From Candidatus Rokubacteria bacterium RIFCSPLOWO2_02_FULL_72_37 (lineage in GTDB: Bacteria > Methylomirabilota > Methylomirabilia > Rokubacteriales > CSP1-6): a DNA stretch of 10,294 nucleotides. Shown one piece after another: positions 6,733 to 10,294 of this stretch (its first letter is position 1; each line of letters begins with the position of its first letter). The notes beneath the pieces are model-generated. The model saw nothing but the letters and a program-made list of their open reading frames with translations. It had not been told where the DNA came from and ran no database searches. A program made the position numbers and the translations under genes. The DNA is taken from the NCBI GenBank assembly GCA_001790315.1, contig MGCE01000008.1:1-10294 (forward strand), given 5' to 3'.

Positions 6733-7629
6733 TCACGGCTGCACCGCGCCGCCGCGGTCCCAGAGCCCGAGCTTCCGCGCCGCCGCGGCGCGTCGCTCCA
6801 TGAGCTTCAGCATCGCCTCGTCCACGAGCGCGCCGTCGACCGTGATCGCGCCCTGGCCTCCTGCCTTCGCCGCCTCGTACGCCTCGATCACCCTGCGCGC
6901 CTCGCGGACCTCGTCGGGCGTCGGCGCGAACACCTCGTTGATGACCGGCACCTGCGCCGGGTGGATCGCCCACTTGCCCTGGAAGCCGAGCTCGCGCGCG
7001 TCCCGCGCCGCCTCGCGCAGGCCATCGAGGTCCTGGATCGCGGGGTGCACGTGGTCGAGCGCCTGCACGCGGGCCGCCGCGGCGGCGACGACGACGCGGG
7101 CGCGCGCGTAGAAGAGGCCGCGCGGCGTGAAGGCGATCCCGGTGTCGGCCGTGAAGTCGCCCGCGCCGAAGATCAGCGACACCACGCGGTCGGACGCCCG
7201 TGCGACGTCCGCCGCCGCCTCGAGCCCGATCGCGGTCTCGATGAGGAGCTGGAGCGTGACGCCCGCGCGGCTCCCGCGCGCTTCGAGTTGCCGGAGCAGG
7301 ACGTCCACGACGGCCACGTCCTCGGGCCGGTTCACCTTCGGCACGACGATGGTGTCGACCGGGAGCCCCTCGAGCGCCAGGAGGTCGTCGAGGAAGTGCG
7401 GCGTCGTGACGCCGTTGATCCGCACGCCGACCTCCTTGTCGCCGAACGCGAGACTGCTCATCGCCTTCCGCACGTTCTCGCGCGCCGCCGGCTTCATCGA
7501 CGGGGCGACGGCGTCCTCGAGGTCCAGGATCAGCGAGTCGCAGTCAAGCCCCGCGGCCTTCTCGATCATCCGGAAGGTCGTCGCGGGCGTGACCAGCTGG
7601 CTCCTGCGAAGCCGCGTGCGCCCGCTCAC
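6733..7629 (-). CDS. CitE-like CoA-ester lyase (HpcH/HpaI aldolase family)
   Basis: A 298-residue TIM-barrel enzyme of the CitE/malyl-CoA/citramalyl-CoA lyase group, which cleaves (or hydrolyses) 3-hydroxyacyl-CoA esters by Mg-dependent retro-Claisen chemistry. Visible motifs: LILDLEDAV (33-41), VRINGV (69-74, the substrate-carboxylate arginine Arg70), VPKV (96-99), LIETAIGL (129-136, putative metal ligand Glu131), FGAGDFTADTG (154-164, putative metal ligand Asp158) and GKWAIHPAQVPVIN (218-231). The GTG at 7627-7629 is preferred: GGAGG lies nine bases upstream, it overlaps the MmgE/PrpD stop (GTGA), and the family N-terminus (RLRRSQLVTPA) follows directly. No citrate lyase alpha or gamma partner is nearby, so a stand-alone acyl-CoA lyase is more likely than citrate lyase beta. 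Citramalyl-, malyl- or methylmalyl-CoA are candidate substrates. Confidence 0.9.
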   Translation of the reverse strand: MSGRTRLRRSQLVTPATTFRMIEKAAGLDCDSLILDLEDAVAPSMKPAARENVRKAMSSLAFGDKEVGVRINGVTTPHFLDDLLALEGLPVDTIVVPKVNRPEDVAVVDVLLRQLEARGSRAGVTLQLLIETAIGLEAAADVARASDRVVSLIFGAGDFTADTGIAFTPRGLFYARARVVVAAAAARVQALDHVHPAIQDLDGLREAARDARELGFQGKWAIHPAQVPVINEVFAPTPDEVREARRVIEAYEAAKAGGQGAITVDGALVDEAMLKLMERRAAAARKLGLWDRGGAVQP

Positions 7630-9005
7630 CGCCCGCGCCCTCCGGCGCGGAGCGAGCGCGCCCACCGGGGCACGGTCGGCTCCGCTTCGATCGCGCGCAC
7701 GGTCGCGATCACGCGCCGCGCGCGCGCCGCTCCGAGCACGCCGCTCGCGAGCCCGCTGAACTTCGTCTCGAGCCGGTCCCACGGCACGGGGCGCTCGGGC
7801 TCGCCGAGCGGCTGCTCGACCCGCGCGCTCAGCTCCTGGCCATCGACGGTGACCACCACCTCCGCGCCCGCGAGCGGGATCGTCTCGTCCGCCTTCACGT
7901 GGATGCGCTCCATCAGCGCGTGCACGCGCCCGTCGCCGACGCGGTCGTAGCTCGCCCAGTCCACCCGCCCGTCGAGCCACGCGACGGCCGTCTGGAAGTA
8001 GACGCTGAACTGTCCCTCGACGATGTTCCGCGGGTGCACCTTCTGCGGCAACGCCTCGCCGACGATCTGGTGCCCCTTCGGCGAGAGGCGGATCTCGACG
8101 GCCGCGCGCTCGCGGGCATCCGGCGCCGCGCGATCCCTCAGGGACAGCGCGGCGTCGATCGCGCCGTGCGCGAGACGGCAGGACGGGTACGGCTTGATCG
8201 CCGTCCCGGTCAGCGCCCAGTGCTCGCCGAGGCGGTCGACGAGATGCTCCGGGGTCGGCGCGTTCGAGTAGCCGGTGAGCAGCCCGTATCGGCCGTCGAT
8301 GGGGCGTGCCGCTCCGCGCACGCCGGCCCGCGCCAGTGCGAGCGACATCAGCGCATCGTGGGCGGCGAAGCCCGGATGCAGGCGCTTCGTCCACGCGCCG
8401 TTCTCGAGGTATTGCATCGACCCGGCCGCCTGGCTCAGCGCGATGCCGAAGGCGTCGACCGTGCGCGGGGGGTCGAGGCCGAGGACCTTCGCGCCGGCCG
8501 CGACGGCGCCGAAGATGCCCGCCACCGCGGTGATGTGGAAGCCGCGGTCGTACGCCGTCTGCCCGAGCGCGGCGCCCACACGGCACGCGACCTCGTAGCC
8601 GGCGGCGAGCGCCTCGAGGAACCGCGCGCCCGCCGCGCCCTCCTGCTCCGCCATCGCGAGCGCGGCGGGAATCACCGGCGCGCCCGGATGGAGCGCGCCG
8701 AACAGGTTCGTGTCGTCGAAATCGAGCGTGTGCGCGAACGCGCCGTTCAGCAGCGCCGCGTACTGGAACGGGTAGCCGCGCGCCTCGCCGACGACAGTGC
8801 CCGGCCCGGGCCGCGGCGCGAGCGAAAGCACGGCCTGCCGGAACGGCCCGCTCGACTCGGCCTGCACGGCGGCGAACGCCGAGACCCCGATAAAGTCGAG
8901 CAGGCACTGCTTCAGGCGGTCCTGGGCGTCAGCCGGCACCCGCTCGAGCGTGAGCGCCGAGACGAACTCCGCGAGCGCGAGAGTCCGGTCGGCCGTCTCC
9001 ATCAT
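7626..9005 (-). CDS. MmgE/PrpD family protein
   Basis: A 459-residue protein of the family that includes 2-methylcitrate dehydratase (PrpD), cis-aconitate decarboxylase and iminodisuccinate epimerase. Family blocks in order: LLDFIGV (35-41), NGAFAHTLDFDDT (87-99), HPGAPVIPAALA (106-117), RGFHITAVAGIFGA (154-167), the GS-to-KRLHPGFAAH stretch (195-216) with Lys207, and KPYPSCRLAHGAIDA (271-285). Asp95, Thr99, His106, His157 and Lys207 fall at or near positions that, as I recall, form the active site of human cis-aconitate decarboxylase, but they are shared widely in the family and do not settle the reaction. The start is ATG 9003-9005 or the adjacent ATG 9000-9002; the pair encloses the CoA-transferase TGA (ATGATG). 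It overlaps the CitE-like gene at its 3' end. The acid substrate is inferred to feed the same pathway. Confidence 0.9.
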   Translation of the reverse strand: MMETADRTLALAEFVSALTLERVPADAQDRLKQCLLDFIGVSAFAAVQAESSGPFRQAVLSLAPRPGPGTVVGEARGYPFQYAALLNGAFAHTLDFDDTNLFGALHPGAPVIPAALAMAEQEGAAGARFLEALAAGYEVACRVGAALGQTAYDRGFHITAVAGIFGAVAAGAKVLGLDPPRTVDAFGIALSQAAGSMQYLENGAWTKRLHPGFAAHDALMSLALARAGVRGAARPIDGRYGLLTGYSNAPTPEHLVDRLGEHWALTGTAIKPYPSCRLAHGAIDAALSLRDRAAPDARERAAVEIRLSPKGHQIVGEALPQKVHPRNIVEGQFSVYFQTAVAWLDGRVDWASYDRVGDGRVHALMERIHVKADETIPLAGAEVVVTVDGQELSARVEQPLGEPERPVPWDRLETKFSGLASGVLGAARARRVIATVRAIEAEPTVPRWARSLRAGGRGR

Positions 9006-10222
9006 TCCGTCGCTCTCGAGTCCGGCCGATACACCTCCACGACACCCGCCGCGGCGAGCGACGCGATGGCGGCGTCCGACAGCCCGAGCTCGCGCAGGAT
9101 CGGCGCCGTGTGCTCGCCGAGCGCCGGCGGCCCGAGCGCGTTCACCGACCCGAGCGCCGAGAACTCCGGCGGGTAATCGAACACCTTGACCTTGCCCGCG
9201 GTGCTCGGCACCTCCTTGACGAAGCTCCGGAAGTGCAGGCGCGGATGGTCGAGCGCCTCGCCGAGGTCCCGGAGAGCGCCTGCGGGCACGCCGAAGTGAT
9301 GGAAGCGCTCCAACCAGTACTCGCGGTCCTCCTTCGCGATCGCCGCGGACACGATCGCGTCCAGCTCGGCGCGGTGCTCCATCCGCAGGCTGTTCGTGGA
9401 GAAGCGCTCGTGGTCGACGATCTCCGGAAGCCGAATGGCCTGGCAGAACCGCTCCCACAGCTCGCGGGCGCCCGAGCCGGCCGCGAGGATCACCGCGCGG
9501 CCGTCCTTCGCGGTGTACGGCCCGTACGGCGTCATCGTGTGGTGGTGAAGGCCGACGCGCTTGGGCAACTCCCCGCGGTACCAGTACATGTAGGGGAAGT
9601 AGCCCGTCCACGTGAGGATCGTGTCGAAGAGCGCGACCTCGATCTTCTGGCCCTGGCCGCTGTGCTCGCGATGGTAGAGGGCCTGCAGGATCGCGATGGT
9701 CGCGTACATCGCCGCCGAGATGTCACACACCGAGAGCGAGATCTTCGCCGGCGTCTCCGGCGCGCCGTTCGTCGGGATCAGCCCCGTCTCGCCCTGCATG
9801 ATCAGGTCGAGCGCCGAGCGGTCGCGATACGGGCCGTCCTGCCCGAAACCCGACACCCGACAGAAGATGAGCCGAGGGTTGGCCTCGCGGAACTTCTCCC
9901 AGACCAGCCCCCAGCGCTCGAGGGTCCCCGGCACGAAGTTCTCGATGACGACGTCGGCGTGCCGCACGAGGTCCACGAGGATCTCGCGGCCCGCCTCGCT
10001 CTTGAGGTCGAGGGCGAGACTCTCCTTGCCGGGGTTCACCCAGGCGTGGCCCGAGCACATGCCGCCGACGATCGTGTCCCAGTGCCGGATCAGATCGCCC
10101 GCCCCTGGGCGCTCCACCTTGATGATGCGGGCGCCCATCTGGGAGAAGAGCCGCGTCGCGAACGGCCCGGCGACGCCCTGCGTGAGGTCGACGATCGTGA
10201 TGCCCTCGAGCCCGCCCGCCAT
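9002..10222 (-). CDS. Class III CoA-transferase (CaiB/BaiF family)
   Basis: A 406-residue enzyme of the CoA_transf_3 family, which moves CoA between carboxylic acids (formyl-CoA, carnitine, succinyl-CoA:acid transferases) and works as an interlocked dimer. Seen: the N-terminal block LTQGVAGPFATRLFSQMGA (13-31), KVERP (35-39), GKESLALDL (65-73), ADVVIENFVPG (89-99), RVSGFGQDGPY (122-132), and Asp167 in VCDISAAMYA (165-174) as the likely catalytic aspartate that forms the acyl anhydride. SGQGQKIEVALFDT follows. Length is normal. The ATG at 10220-10222 has GAGG ten bases upstream and lies five bases after the stop of the preceding fragment. Its stop nests in the ATGATG of the MmgE/PrpD gene. It probably commits the pathway acid to CoA chemistry; donor and acceptor are unknown. 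Confidence 0.93.
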   Translation of the reverse strand: MAGGLEGITIVDLTQGVAGPFATRLFSQMGARIIKVERPGAGDLIRHWDTIVGGMCSGHAWVNPGKESLALDLKSEAGREILVDLVRHADVVIENFVPGTLERWGLVWEKFREANPRLIFCRVSGFGQDGPYRDRSALDLIMQGETGLIPTNGAPETPAKISLSVCDISAAMYATIAILQALYHREHSGQGQKIEVALFDTILTWTGYFPYMYWYRGELPKRVGLHHHTMTPYGPYTAKDGRAVILAAGSGARELWERFCQAIRLPEIVDHERFSTNSLRMEHRAELDAIVSAAIAKEDREYWLERFHHFGVPAGALRDLGEALDHPRLHFRSFVKEVPSTAGKVKVFDYPPEFSALGSVNALGPPALGEHTAPILRELGLSDAAIASLAAAGVVEVYRPDSRATE

Positions 10223-10227
10223 GACGC

Positions 10228-10294
10228 TCAGGCCTCGTGCCCGTCGGCCTTCGCCCAGGCCGCGCGTGTCTTGACGAGGATCGTCCGCTCCCCC
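10228..10294 (-). CDS. C-terminal fragment of an upstream operon gene
   Basis: Reading the minus strand from the right edge, one frame gives about 21 codons ending in a TGA at 10228-10230, five bases before the CoA-transferase ATG. The peptide ends RTILVKTRAAWAKADGHEA and has a protein-like mix of residues rather than the Arg/Pro/Ala run typical of shadow frames here. The tight spacing matches the rest of the operon, so this is probably the 3' end of its next upstream gene. The fragment is too short to identify. A hydratase of the MaoC type would make pathway sense between a CoA-transferase and a CitE-like lyase, but that is a guess from context, not from the residues seen. Confidence 0.5.
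   Translation of the reverse strand, partial: GERTILVKTRAAWAKADGHEA

Noticed and set aside
4503..6803. A 766-codon open frame on the plus strand opposite livH and the binding-protein gene
   Set aside because: Its product is dominated by Arg, Glu, Asp, His and Ala with no domain or hydrophobic pattern, and it lies antisense to clearly recognisable genes. Long stop-free antisense frames are expected from GC-rich codon use.
6733..7629. Citrate lyase beta subunit (citE of a citDEF operon)
   Set aside because: No alpha subunit, acyl-carrier gamma subunit or accessory citC/citG/citX gene is nearby; the neighbours point to a stand-alone acyl-CoA lyase.
7899..9176. A 425-codon plus-strand open frame opposite the MmgE/PrpD gene
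   Set aside because: Arg/Ala/Glu-rich shadow of a gene with strong family motifs.

Overview
The window is about 10.3 kb of very GC-rich, gene-dense bacterial DNA. There is no rRNA, tRNA, CRISPR array, insertion sequence or phage gene, so it looks like ordinary chromosome. Genes are packed with 4-base start/stop overlaps, and several use GTG starts. High GC, a LIV-type ABC transporter joined to CoA-ester catabolism genes, and a luciferase-like flavoenzyme fit a soil or sediment heterotroph (for example Rokubacteria/Methylomirabilota, or a high-GC proteobacterium). That placement is inference; no marker gene is present.

Layout. At the left edge (1-67, minus strand) lies the start of a gene for an exported protein: a clean signal peptide behind a strong ribosome binding site. 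A 224-base divergent spacer (68-291) follows and carries a near-perfect 18-base palindrome. Next is a plus-strand class I SAM-dependent methyltransferase (292-1080). From 1123 to the right edge everything is on the minus strand and reads as one operon, transcribed right to left: the last codons of an unidentified gene (10228-10294), a class III (CaiB/BaiF) CoA-transferase, an MmgE/PrpD-family protein, a CitE/HpcH-type CoA-ester lyase, a periplasmic type I substrate-binding protein, LivH- and LivM-type permeases, LivG- and LivF-type ATPases, and a luciferase-like flavin oxidoreductase. Nearly every junction is a stop/start overlap or under 20 bases. LivH and LivM are separated by 64 bases, but these are filled by a 22-codon micro-ORF that overlaps both neighbours.

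How the genes may work together (inference). The binding protein and LivHMGF would import a small carboxylate or amino-acid-like solute. The CoA-transferase would activate an acid as its CoA thioester, the MmgE/PrpD protein would dehydrate, isomerise or decarboxylate a tricarboxylate-like acid, and the CitE-like enzyme would cleave a 3-hydroxyacyl-CoA. This resembles itaconate, mesaconate or citramalate degradation (CoA-transferase, hydratase, citramalyl-CoA lyase). A hydratase is not seen here but could be the gene cut off at the right edge. The substrate cannot be read from the sequence. The operon promoter and any regulator lie beyond the right edge.

No wholly new type of system is evident. 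The points most worth checking are the gene combination in this operon, the micro-ORF bridging livH and livM, and the palindrome in the divergent spacer.
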